Below are positions 27,869 to 35,639 of a DNA stretch of 64,000 bases, piece by piece (within the stretch, counting starts at the first letter, position 1; the number at the start of each line of letters is the position of its first letter). A program made the translations under genes and the position numbers. This DNA is from Nocardioides salarius. GTDB taxonomy: Bacteria; Actinomycetota; Actinomycetes; Propionibacteriales; Nocardioidaceae. The notes beneath the pieces were generated by a model that was not told the origin of the DNA, searched no databases, and was given only the letters and a program-made list of their open reading frames with translations. The stretch is from the NCBI RefSeq assembly GCF_016907435.1, contig NZ_JAFBBZ010000001.1:1302001-1366000 (forward strand), in the 5' to 3' direction.

Positions 27869-28030
27869 TCGGGCTACCCGCGGGCGCCGCCGGATGGCCC
27901 GGTCGTGCGCGGGGCATGGCCCGTCGGGGTGGTATCGGCCCGGCCCGGGCAAAGGATCGCCCCGCGCCGCTGACCCCGTGGCACCCCCGGTCGTTGACTG
28001 GTCGACGACGCAGCACCTGGGGGCCGACGC

Positions 28031-28399
28031 ATGAGCACCATCATCACGACGCACGCAGGCACGATGGTGGTCCACCTGGCCACGGGCCTGTCGTGCCACG
28101 GCGAGATCGACATCGCGATCGCCGACCAGCTCGTCGCCGACTGCGGCCAGCAGCTCGCCGAGCTCGCCCTGCCCGCCGGGAGCGTGTTCGTGGTCGACCT
28201 GTCGGGCGTGACCTTCATGGACAGCGCCGGCCTCGACGCGCTGCTCGACCTGCACGACCTCGTCGAGGAGTTCGACCTGGTGTGCGTGGTGCGCCGGGCC
28301 AGCGCGGCGGTGCACCGCATCGTGGCGCTGACCGCCCACCCCGAGCAGCTGGGCTGGCTCGACGTGCCCAGCAGGCCGGGCCTGGTCTCCCCCGCCTGA
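28031..28399 (+). CDS. STAS domain protein (anti-sigma factor antagonist-like)
   Basis: 122 residues, one STAS domain. The switch region is FMDSAGLDALL, which keeps the first serine but has Ala at the usual phosphorylation position. It lies 162 bp after the first STAS gene and shares with it a 12-base upstream motif (GTTGASTGGTCG; here 27993-28004). It differs in sequence from the other two STAS proteins of the window and may bind a different partner. Confidence 0.82.
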   Translation: MSTIITTHAGTMVVHLATGLSCHGEIDIAIADQLVADCGQQLAELALPAGSVFVVDLSGVTFMDSAGLDALLDLHDLVEEFDLVCVVRRASAAVHRIVALTAHPEQLGWLDVPSRPGLVSPA

Positions 28400-28421
28400 G
28401 CGGCGTACGCCGCCCGCTCAG
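28396..28421. terminator. Hairpin between the STAS and BASS-transporter genes
   Basis: An 8-bp stem, CTGAGCGG (28396-28403) with CCGCTCAG (28414-28421), around a GC-rich loop. It starts at the STAS stop codon and lies 15 bp from the stop of the convergent transporter gene, so it could serve both directions. Confidence 0.5.
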
Positions 28422-28435
28422 CCCGGTCAGCCTGC

Positions 28436-29323
28436 TCAGGCTAGGCGGGCCGGCTCCCGGCCGCGGGGGCTGCGCGCGCCGCGGGTGACCAGGAAGCCGA
28501 AGCCGGTGGCGAAGACGTACATGATGATCGAGTAGACGGCGCTGGGGATGGCGACCTCGGTGCTGCCGAGCACGCTCAGGGCGATGGTCAGCGCGACGGT
28601 GGTGTTGTGGATGCCGACCTCCATCGAGCTGGCCACGGCCTGCGCCCGCTCGAGGCGCAGCAGCCGCGCGCCGGCGTACCCGAGGGAGAGGCTGGCGGCG
28701 CAGAAGATCGCGGTGACCAGCCCGACCTGGCGCACGTAGTCGGCGAGGTTCTCGCGCTCGCCGAGCAGCGCACCGACGGCGACGACGACCAGCACCACGA
28801 TCGAGAAGACCCGCACCGGCTTGTCGGAGCGGGCCGCGAGGGCGGGGCGGCGGCTGCGCACGAGCATGCCCAGCACGACCGGCACCAGCACGATCGCGAT
28901 CACCTGCAGCACCTTGCCGACCTGCAGGCCCAGCTCGCCGTCGGCGTCGAAGTAGCCGATGGCCAGGTTGGTGATCAGCGGGATGGTGAACGCGGCGAGC
29001 ACCGAGTTGATGGCCGTCAGCGTCACGTTGAGCGCCACGTCGCCGTGGAAGAGGTGGCTGAAGAGGTTGGCGGTGGTGCCGCCCGGCGAGGCGGCCAGCA
29101 GCATCACCCCGACCGCCAGCAGCGGGTCGAGGCCGAAGCCGATGACCAGCCCGAAGGCGATCACGGGCAGCACCAGCACCTGCAGGGTCAGCGCGACCAC
29201 GACCGCGCGGGGGCTGCGTGCGACCCGGCGGAAGTCGTCGACCTGCAGCGAGAGGCCCAGGCCGAACATGATGATGGCCAGCGCGACGGGCAGCCCGACG
29301 CTGATCAGTGCGGAGTCGTTCAC
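28436..29323 (-). CDS. Bile acid:sodium symporter (BASS) family transporter
   Basis: 295 residues from GTG 29323, chosen for the GGGAG site upstream; an in-frame longer reading from 29389 adds a polar stretch without family character. About nine to ten hydrophobic helices are visible. MLLAASPGGTTANLFSHLF is the conserved unwound-helix region that binds sodium in BASS proteins, and SMEVGIHNTTVAL is the second one. Bacterial members take up organic anions such as pantoate or 2-keto acids with sodium; the substrate is not known here. Confidence 0.9.
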   Translation of the reverse strand: MNDSALISVGLPVALAIIMFGLGLSLQVDDFRRVARSPRAVVVALTLQVLVLPVIAFGLVIGFGLDPLLAVGVMLLAASPGGTTANLFSHLFHGDVALNVTLTAINSVLAAFTIPLITNLAIGYFDADGELGLQVGKVLQVIAIVLVPVVLGMLVRSRRPALAARSDKPVRVFSIVVLVVVAVGALLGERENLADYVRQVGLVTAIFCAASLSLGYAGARLLRLERAQAVASSMEVGIHNTTVALTIALSVLGSTEVAIPSAVYSIIMYVFATGFGFLVTRGARSPRGREPARLA

Positions 29324-29404
29324 GACCACTCTCCCGGCTCGACGTGGAGCATCCTGTGCCACCGCCCGCGTGACGGCGGCCACAGTCAAGCAGCCTCGGG
29401 CGGG

Positions 29405-29533
29405 TCAGGAGCGGAAACGCTCCAGGGCGCCGAGGTGGACCAGCGCGGCCCGGTCGCCGGCCTTGCGGCGGTGGTGCTCGACGAGGGCGACCACGGGCGG
29501 CGGTTCGTCACCGACCCCGTGGGCCTCAGCCAC
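29405..29533 (-). CDS. Possible short gene overlapping the 29526-30974 gene
   Basis: A 42-codon frame, GTG 29533 to TGA 29405. Its GTG overlaps the stop of the upstream gene by 8 bases, an arrangement typical of translational coupling. The predicted peptide (VVALVEHHRRKAGDRAALVH in the middle) is helical and of balanced composition, unlike the Arg/Pro-rich shadow frames. No family is recognised. It could also be chance in GC-rich DNA. Confidence 0.35.
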   Translation of the reverse strand: MAEAHGVGDEPPPVVALVEHHRRKAGDRAALVHLGALERFRS

Positions 29534-30974
29534 GGGCGCCGCCGACGCCCAGCAGGGCGGCCAGGCCCAGGGCGCTGCGCGGCGAGTACGCCGTGCGCCA
29601 CAGCCCGCCGTGGGCCGCGGCGTACGCCTCGTCCTGCCAGGGGTGCTCGTGGCGCGGGCCGCCGCCGGTGTGCAGGTCGTGCACGAGCATCGCGGCCATC
29701 AGCACGTTGGAGGTGGAGGGGTCGAAGACCTCGACGCCGAAGCGGTGCGCCCCGGCGTACGCCGCGGCCAGGGCGCGGTTCTTGACCACCGAGCGGGTGC
29801 GGGTCGGGGGCGCGACGTTCATCGAGACCAGGCGGCCGTCGTAGCGCGCCGTGGTGGCGCGCCAGCGCTGCAGCCGCTTGGCCAGCGCGTAGTTGGGGCC
29901 CTGCTGGGGCACCAGCGAGTCGTTGAGGCCGGGGTCGGCGGGGCCGGCGTACGGGCGCTGCAGGAGGCGGCCGCCGGAGAGGGTGCGCAGCGGGCGGCCC
30001 AGGCCCTTGCTGGCCCGGCCCCGGCCGGCGTAGCGGGCCAGGGCCTGGTCGACGGCCTCGCCGGGCACGCCGAAGACGTCGGTGGGGGTGGCCAGGAAGG
30101 CCAGGGCGGTGTCGTCGCGGGCCTCGAGGAGGCGGCGGCTGAGCTCGTCGACGGCGGTGGAGACGCGCACGTTGGTGGCGCCGTCGGCGTAGACGTAGTT
30201 GCCGAGCACGAGGGTGCCGGGCTGGGCGGCGAGCCAGTCAGCCAGCGCCGGCACGTCGGCGAGCAGGTCGGCGCCGGGCCGGCCGTCGACGGCGGGAGCG
30301 ACCACGGTGCCGGCGCCGGCGACGGCGGTGTCGCTGACGCGCGCCCACACGTCCTCGCGGGGCAGGTCGACGGCCGCGACGCGGGCGCCCCAGCGGGTCA
30401 GCGCCTGCAGCGGCCCCATCTCGGAGCCGGCGCCGACGACGGCGACGGTGTGGTCCTCGAGGCGCAGCCACTCGGGGTGCGCCACGACCGCGTCGACCGC
30501 CTCGGCCATCGTCGGCTCGACGACCCCGGCCTCGACCCACCGCTCGACCTGGCGGCGTACGTCGTCGCCGCGCAACCGCTCGCCCCGGTAGGGCAGCACG
30601 AGCTCCTCGACCCGCTCGCCGGCACCGTGCATCTCGACCTGGCCGAAGCCGGCGCTGCTGCGCGGCCAGTCGGCGAGCGGCACGTCGCCCTCCCGCTCGA
30701 CGACCCGCATCCGCGAGTGCAGCGAGTCGAGGCCGGCGCGGGCGACCGCGACGGCGTCGTCGGGGGTGGCCAGGCCGGCCTCGACGAGGCGGCGGAACCA
30801 GGTGAGGTACTGGGTGCGCCAGGCCGTCTCGCGCTCGACGGCCCGGGCGCCGACGGCGTCGACCGGGCGCAGCGCGTCGGCCGCCACGCCGCGGCCGGTG
30901 GCGGTGGTGCTGCGTCGCCCCTCGCTGTCGGCGGGGTCGACGGGGAAGACGAGTCCGTGCGGAGCATCAGCCAT
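29526..30974 (-). CDS. Conserved-type hypothetical protein with Rossmann-like motif
   Basis: 482 residues from ATG 30974. I do not recognise the family. A glycine-rich strand-turn-helix (TVAVVGAGSEMGPLQALTRW, about residue 170) followed by VAAVDLP looks like a dinucleotide-binding fold. The first 150 residues are helical, and the C-terminus contains LVHDLHTGG and a small hydrophobic end. It could be an NAD(P)-dependent enzyme, but no catalytic residues can be assigned. The longer open frame that continues upstream to 31595 overlaps the divergent hydrolase gene and is not real. Confidence 0.7.
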   Translation of the reverse strand: MADAPHGLVFPVDPADSEGRRSTTATGRGVAADALRPVDAVGARAVERETAWRTQYLTWFRRLVEAGLATPDDAVAVARAGLDSLHSRMRVVEREGDVPLADWPRSSAGFGQVEMHGAGERVEELVLPYRGERLRGDDVRRQVERWVEAGVVEPTMAEAVDAVVAHPEWLRLEDHTVAVVGAGSEMGPLQALTRWGARVAAVDLPREDVWARVSDTAVAGAGTVVAPAVDGRPGADLLADVPALADWLAAQPGTLVLGNYVYADGATNVRVSTAVDELSRRLLEARDDTALAFLATPTDVFGVPGEAVDQALARYAGRGRASKGLGRPLRTLSGGRLLQRPYAGPADPGLNDSLVPQQGPNYALAKRLQRWRATTARYDGRLVSMNVAPPTRTRSVVKNRALAAAYAGAHRFGVEVFDPSTSNVLMAAMLVHDLHTGGGPRHEHPWQDEAYAAAHGGLWRTAYSPRSALGLAALLGVGGARG

Positions 30975-31058
30975 GGCGTCACCCTGCCCGGACGGCGCGT
31001 GGGGGTAAACACCCGGGGGTGACGCGTCCTGCGGCCCGACGGCGCTAGCGTCCGCCAG

Positions 31059-31661
31059 GTGACCCGCCAGCGCACCGGCGCCCCTCTCGTGATCGGACCC
31101 GACGCCGCCCTCGTCGTCGTCGACGTGCAGGAGGGCTTCGACGAGCCGTGGTGGGGTCCGCGCGACAACCCCGCCTGCGACGACAACGTCGCGGCCCTGC
31201 TCGAGGCGTTCGCGACCACCGGGCGCCCGCTGGTCTACGTGCAGCACTCGTCGCTGAGCCCGGAGAGCCCGCTCTTCCCGGGCCAGCCCGGCCACGCGCT
31301 CAAGGAGCACCTCGAGGGCTTCGAGCCGGCGCTGCTGGTCACCAAGCAGGTCAACTCCGCCTTCCACGGCTCCCCCGACCTCGACGCGTGGCTGCGCGGC
31401 GAGGGCATCGGCGAGGTCGTCGTCTGCGGGATCACCACCAACCACTGCTGCGAGACCACCGCCCGGGTCGCCGGCAACCTCGGGTACGCCGTCACCTTCG
31501 TGCTCGACGCGACCCACACCTTCGACCGCACCGGCCCCGACGGCACGACCCTGACCGCGGCCGAGCTGGCCCGCGCCACCGCCACCAACCTGCACGGCGA
31601 GTTCGCCACCGTGGTGTCGACGGCCGAGGTGCTCGAGGCGCTCGACCAGCCGTCGTCCTGA
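31059..31661 (+). CDS. Cysteine hydrolase (isochorismatase/nicotinamidase-like)
   Basis: 200 residues from GTG 31059. The catalytic triad of the family can be seen: Asp in VVVDVQEGF, Lys in LVTKQVNSAF, and the nucleophile Cys in CGITTNHCCETTAR, preceded by the expected cis-peptide region. It should hydrolyse an amide or ester such as nicotinamide or N-carbamoyl compounds; the substrate is open. The stop codon lies inside a 53-bp palindromic repeat element. Confidence 0.87.
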   Translation: MTRQRTGAPLVIGPDAALVVVDVQEGFDEPWWGPRDNPACDDNVAALLEAFATTGRPLVYVQHSSLSPESPLFPGQPGHALKEHLEGFEPALLVTKQVNSAFHGSPDLDAWLRGEGIGEVVVCGITTNHCCETTARVAGNLGYAVTFVLDATHTFDRTGPDGTTLTAAELARATATNLHGEFATVVSTAEVLEALDQPSS

Positions 31662-31707
31662 CGAGCCTCACGCCCTCGCGGCGTGTCGTGGTGAGAGTCG
31701 TCAGGAC
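31655..31707. repeat. 53-bp palindromic element, copy 1
   Basis: Starts GTCCTGACG and ends CGTCAGGAC, an inverted repeat, with an internal CACGCC/GGCGTG pair. It overlaps the stop of the cysteine hydrolase gene and can serve as its terminator. The second copy (32899-32951) is the same length, with about 10 differences. The pair brackets the DNA glycosylase and DUF4265-like genes. Confidence 0.85.
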
Positions 31708-31716
31708 GACCGTGGC

Positions 31717-32217
31717 TCAGGCTCCGCAGATCATCGCCAGGTCGCGCCACCAGGAGAGCCGGTTGGGGCGCCCGTCGTAGTCGTGGCGCTGGTTGGCCCC
31801 CGAGACGCCGGGCAGCACGTAGACCTGCGCCGGCCCGACGTACCAGTCCTGGACGCCGAGGCCGGGCCTCCCCCGCCGCCCCATCGCCCGGGAGGCCTCG
31901 TGGGCGACGCCCTTGCTGGTGAAGGCGAGCCACTCCGGCTGCCAGCGCTCGCACTTGGCAGCGAGGTCGTCGATCTCGACCCAGCGCGGGTCCCAGTGAC
32001 CGACCAGGTCGGTCAGGCCCAGGCCGAGCTCGGGCACGAGGTGGTCCTCGTGCGGCTGCAGCCGGCGCGGGGAGAGCCCGGAGAGGTGCAACGACTCGTA
32101 GAAGCTGTTGCCCGGCGTCTCGTAGTAGTGGTCGCGGTGCTTGGTGCTCGCTGCTCCCGCCAGGCCGCAGAAGACCACGAGAGGCTCGTCGGGGACGAGA
32201 TCGGGGAGCACCTGCAC
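31717..32217 (-). CDS. Mug-type (G/U mismatch-specific) uracil-DNA glycosylase
   Basis: 166 residues from GTG 32217. The region VVFCGLAGAAS followed by HYYETPGNSFYESLHLSGL and LTPE-like then GIGLTDLV-like (here LGLGLTDLV) matches the Mug/TDG group of the uracil-DNA glycosylase superfamily, which removes uracil or other damaged bases opposite G. The substrate pocket and the motif around residue 16-24 diverge from E. coli Mug, so the base preference is uncertain. It is 10 bp upstream of no other gene on its strand; the DUF4265-like gene ends 10 bp before its start. Confidence 0.8.
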   Translation of the reverse strand: MQVLPDLVPDEPLVVFCGLAGAASTKHRDHYYETPGNSFYESLHLSGLSPRRLQPHEDHLVPELGLGLTDLVGHWDPRWVEIDDLAAKCERWQPEWLAFTSKGVAHEASRAMGRRGRPGLGVQDWYVGPAQVYVLPGVSGANQRHDYDGRPNRLSWWRDLAMICGA

Positions 32218-32226
32218 GCGAGCACG

Positions 32227-32787
32227 CTACCCGCGCGGCCGCTCCTGTCGGACCGACCTCAACCGCCGCGGCGCGCGGTGCGAGAACGGGAGGTCCAGTC
32301 GGAGGTCCAGGACGTGCCCGGCCCAGTCCTCCCGCTCCGGAGTCGTCAGCAGCTCGAGCAGCTCGACGTGGCCGGCGACCACGGCCGGGGTGACGACGGT
32401 CAGGACGTCACACGTGGACAGTCCCGGCCAGCTGGTGCACAAGAACGCACCTGAGCCCTCCGACCACTGCGCGCCCTGCTGTCGCCACCCGTCAGCGATG
32501 GCGCACACCCCGTCTGCCTGGGACGGGTCGAAGGCCACCAGGGTGAGGATGGAGTCGGCCGGCTCGACGACGTCGACGACCTGCAGGAAGCCGGTCGCGT
32601 CGAGGCGTGCCTCCACCAGGTCGCCGACGACAAGTGGGGCGAAGAACGCGTTGTTCGCCAGGCGATAGGTGCCCCCTGTGTCCCTCGTGTCGACCGGCTC
32701 GGCCCACATCGTCTCTCCGCAGGGCCCCTGCTCCTCGTCCTCCCTGTAGCGCAACCGCACCTTCACGTTGTCGTGGGCACTCGTCAT
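32227..32787 (-). CDS. DUF4265-like protein
   Basis: 186 residues from ATG 32787 with an AGGAGA site. The pattern KVRLRYREDEEQGPCGETMW, then YRLANNAFFAPLVVGDLVEA, then a two-domain alpha/beta remainder is that of DUF4265 proteins, which have no known function. It lies 9 bp upstream of the glycosylase start on the same strand, so the two probably form an operon. Longer upstream frames have no support. Confidence 0.7.
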   Translation of the reverse strand: MTSAHDNVKVRLRYREDEEQGPCGETMWAEPVDTRDTGGTYRLANNAFFAPLVVGDLVEARLDATGFLQVVDVVEPADSILTLVAFDPSQADGVCAIADGWRQQGAQWSEGSGAFLCTSWPGLSTCDVLTVVTPAVVAGHVELLELLTTPEREDWAGHVLDLRLDLPFSHRAPRRLRSVRQERPRG

Positions 32788-33107
32788 GGCTGTCTCCTGG
32801 TCGTCGTCTCGTCGTGAGTCGATGCCAGCAGGCCCCACCGACACGGCGACCGCCGAGCCGCGGCTGCCTGTGGACGGCCGGCCCCACGACCGGGCACGGT
32901 CCTGACGTCCCGCACGCCACCGCGGCGTGTCACGGTGAGGAACGTCAGGACGGCAGAGGCTCGGACCACCGGGCGGGCGCGCCCCACAGACCACCCCTGA
33001 GGGCGTTTGTGGAGAGCTGCCTGGCCGTACGAGGGGTCTGCGCCTACAGTCGAAGGAGTGAACAGGCACCGGGACTCGGTGCTGCACCACCAGCTTGGGG
33101 GCCCGAC
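32788..33107. other. 320-bp intergenic region with a palindromic element
   Basis: No gene is seen. It separates the divergent DUF4265-like and third STAS genes and contains the second 53-bp element (32899-32951). The remaining DNA must include two promoters, but I could not assign boxes with confidence. A frame crossing it on each strand is a GC artefact. Confidence 0.55.
32899..32951. repeat. 53-bp palindromic element, copy 2
   Basis: Same layout as copy 1 at 31655-31707: ends GTCCTGACG and CGTCAGGAC, internal CACGCC/GGCGTG, equal length. It lies in intergenic DNA, not at the end of a gene, so a terminator role is less obvious than for copy 1. Confidence 0.85.
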
Positions 33108-33467
33108 ATGGGCAACGACACCGTTCTTTCCACCGCGGCGCGTACGCCGCTGCAGACCCGCCACACCGTGACCGGCGACCTCGACGTCGCCGCCGTGCAC
33201 CGGCTGCGCAGCGGCTTCGCGGCCGCCCTCGACAGCTCCGACGTCGCTCGCCCCGGCCTCGACCTCGACCTGGGCGGCGTGACCTTCATGGACGCCGCCG
33301 GCCTCGGCGCCGTCATGTGGTGCCGCCAGCACGCGCTGCGTGCCGGCTTCGCCTGCGTCGTCGACGAGGCCAGCCCGGCCGCGTTGCGGCTGATGAAGCT
33401 CACCGGCACCCACGACCTGCTCCGCGGCTTCGCGGCCGCGCCGCTCGCCGGCGGCGCCCCGGTCTGA
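33108..33467 (+). CDS. STAS domain protein (anti-sigma factor antagonist-like)
   Basis: 119 residues from ATG 33108. The switch region FMDAAGLGAVMW lacks both serines found in SpoIIAA. It is a paralogue of the STAS protein at 27509 (shared WCRQ and LTGTHD segments), 5.2 kb away. No kinase, phosphatase or sigma factor is next to it. It may sequester an anti-sigma factor without phosphorylation control. Confidence 0.85.
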   Translation: MGNDTVLSTAARTPLQTRHTVTGDLDVAAVHRLRSGFAAALDSSDVARPGLDLDLGGVTFMDAAGLGAVMWCRQHALRAGFACVVDEASPAALRLMKLTGTHDLLRGFAAAPLAGGAPV

Positions 33468-33473
33468 CCCGAC

Positions 33474-34253
33474 TCAGTCCCTCGTCCCGCTGACGCACCA
33501 CGCGACGGAGTCGATCTCGAACGGACCGTCGCCGAGGTCGGCGCGCAGCCGTGAACGCAGCCGTTCGACGGTCGAGTCGTCGACGCCGTCGAGGAACGCC
33601 CGGGCCGATCCCGCGGCCTCGGTGAACGGCGCCCACCAGCGGTCGAAGGAGTCGAAGCCGACCCGGACCCGGATCTCCTGCTCCTGCACGCCGACGAGGC
33701 CGGCGCCCTCCCACAGCCGCTGCAGGTCACCCCGGGTCGAGCCCGTCGACGGCGCCGCTGCCTGGCCGGGAGCCAGCGACTCGACGGCCGACCAGAACGG
33801 CGACAGCGGTCCGCGCCCGCCGCCGTGGTCCCACACGCAGGCCGCGACCAGCCCGCCCGGGCGGGTCACCCGCACCATCTGCGCCACCCCGGCCGCCGAG
33901 TCGTCCATGAAGTGCACGACCAGCTGGGCCAGGCTCGCGTCGAAGGTCGCGTCGTCGAACGGCAGCTCCTCCGCCCCGCCCCGGCGCACGTCGACGTCGG
34001 GGAAGCGAGCAGCGACCGCAGCCACGAACGACGCGGCCGGGTCGATCGCCGCCAGGCGGCGTACGCCGTGGGGGTGCGGCGGGCGGCGCACGAGCTCGTC
34101 GAGCAGCGCCCCCGGGCCGCAGCCGACGTCGAGCACGCTGGCCGGCAGCCGGCCCCCGGGCAGCACAGCGTCGCAGAAAACGGGCGCCAGGGGTCGGGAG
34201 AAGCGCCCCATGAACCTGTCGTAGGTGTCCGCGGGCACGTCGAAGCCGGCCAT
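33474..34253 (-). CDS. SAM-dependent methyltransferase (class I)
   Basis: 259 residues. Motif I VLDVGCGPGALLDEL (about 40-54), motif II AAIDPAASF, and motif IV-V (FDASLAQLVVHFMDD; RVTRPGGLVAACVWD) are those of UbiE/type 11 methyltransferases. The N-terminal YDRFMGRFSRPLAP is common in small-molecule methylases of actinobacteria. The substrate is unknown. It ends 6 bp from the stop of the convergent third STAS gene. Confidence 0.85.
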   Translation of the reverse strand: MAGFDVPADTYDRFMGRFSRPLAPVFCDAVLPGGRLPASVLDVGCGPGALLDELVRRPPHPHGVRRLAAIDPAASFVAAVAARFPDVDVRRGGAEELPFDDATFDASLAQLVVHFMDDSAAGVAQMVRVTRPGGLVAACVWDHGGGRGPLSPFWSAVESLAPGQAAAPSTGSTRGDLQRLWEGAGLVGVQEQEIRVRVGFDSFDRWWAPFTEAAGSARAFLDGVDDSTVERLRSRLRADLGDGPFEIDSVAWCVSGTRD

Positions 34254-34282
34254 GCCCTCAGGTTAGGTGACCGACCGTCGGC

Positions 34283-35530
34283 TCAGCCGACCCAGCGCTC
34301 GGAGCCGGGCAGGTCGAGACCGGGCTCGTCGTCGGGCAGCAGCGAGAGCTGCTGGCTGCGGGGGGCGCGGGGGCGGGTGGGCCCCTCGTCGCGACGGGCG
34401 GCCTGGTCGACGAGGTGGCGCAGCCCGGAGCGGACGGTGTGCAGCAGCAGGTCGAGGTCGGCGTCGGGCACCACGACGGTGCCGGTGCGCAGGCCCACCA
34501 GGGAGCGCACCAGCAGCGTGCGCTGCCCGTCGTACGCCGCTGCGACCTGCGCGGGCTCGACCTGGCCGTCGAGGAGCAGCTCGAGCACGGTGGCGAGGTG
34601 CTCGTCGAGGCCGCCGGGCAGCGGCTCGTGCGTGTCGGTGTCGGCGTCGTCCTCGTCGCCGGCGCCGAGCCCGGCGAGGAACCGGCGTCCGCCGACCCGC
34701 TCGGCCACCTCTCCGGCGATGTCGTCGATCTCGGAGCACAACCTGGCCAGCACCCCGGCGAGCTGGCGCGGGGCAAAGGGCACCGCGCAGATCTCGTGGC
34801 GCACCACGATGCTGTCGGCGGTGGCGCGCACCTGCAGGTAGGGCAGCCGGGCCTGCAGCCCGGAGACCTCGCGGGCGGCCCCGGCGGCGTCGGCCACGTC
34901 GTCGACGAGGATCGCGAAGAGCGCCACCGCGGGCCGGTCGGGCAGCACCTGCACCCACACCACGCTCTCCCCCACCGGCACGGGCACGTCGCCGTCCTCG
35001 TCGTGGGCGACCGGCTGGTCGAGCACCTCGGCGAGGGTGGCGTCGACCAGCCGCTGCAGGTGGTCGCGGTCCTCGACGAGCACGGCCAACGGTGCGTCGT
35101 CGCCCAGCACCCTCGCGCGCCGGGGCGGCAGCGCCTTGGCCCGCGCCTCCCAGCGCAGCCCGCCGAGGTCGAGCTCGCGGCTGAGGAGGAACGCCGGGTG
35201 CAGGCAGCCGCGCTGGTCGCGCAGCGCCCCCACCACCAGCGCCGCCGCCAGGTCGCACTCGCGCTGGGCCAGCTCGGCGTGGAAGACGGGGTCGTCGTCC
35301 TCGTACTCGGCACCGGGCACCCACGGCTCGACGAGACCGCCGACGCCGACCGCCTCGAGGAGCAGCCGGCCCCCGGCCTCGGCGTCCACGACGACGTACG
35401 CCGGCACCTCGCCGGAGCCGTCGTCGACGGCGAGCCCGACCTCCTCGTCCGGCTCCATGGAGGCCAGGTGGTCGGCCAGCCGGGACCGCAGCTCGCGCCA
35501 CGCCTCGTCGTGCTCCCGCTCGATCGTCAC
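34283..35530 (-). CDS. Hypothetical protein, possible YbjN/chaperone-like domains
   Basis: 415 residues from GTG 35530, which has a GGGAG site. Very acidic. The middle (about 180-300) alternates strands and helices in the way of YbjN or type III chaperone-like folds (VVWVQVLPDRPAVALFAILVD; SIVVRHEICAVPF). The N-terminus has a second, weaker copy of the same style. I am not certain of this link. No catalytic motif is seen. It is a single gene on its strand, 30 bp upstream of the methyltransferase start. Confidence 0.6.
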   Translation of the reverse strand: MTIEREHDEAWRELRSRLADHLASMEPDEEVGLAVDDGSGEVPAYVVVDAEAGGRLLLEAVGVGGLVEPWVPGAEYEDDDPVFHAELAQRECDLAAALVVGALRDQRGCLHPAFLLSRELDLGGLRWEARAKALPPRRARVLGDDAPLAVLVEDRDHLQRLVDATLAEVLDQPVAHDEDGDVPVPVGESVVWVQVLPDRPAVALFAILVDDVADAAGAAREVSGLQARLPYLQVRATADSIVVRHEICAVPFAPRQLAGVLARLCSEIDDIAGEVAERVGGRRFLAGLGAGDEDDADTDTHEPLPGGLDEHLATVLELLLDGQVEPAQVAAAYDGQRTLLVRSLVGLRTGTVVVPDADLDLLLHTVRSGLRHLVDQAARRDEGPTRPRAPRSQQLSLLPDDEPGLDLPGSERWVG

Positions 35531-35639
35531 GTCACTCCCGGTGTCTCGACCCGGTCGGCCCCCACCGACCTCGTCCACCCACCGTAGGCGTGGGCACCGA
35601 CAGTCACGCCGCGACGCGACCGAGCGGCGATCGCCCGAC

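Noticed and set aside
30975-31595. Upstream extension of the 29526-30974 gene
   Set aside because: It runs antisense through the cysteine hydrolase gene, whose catalytic motifs are intact.
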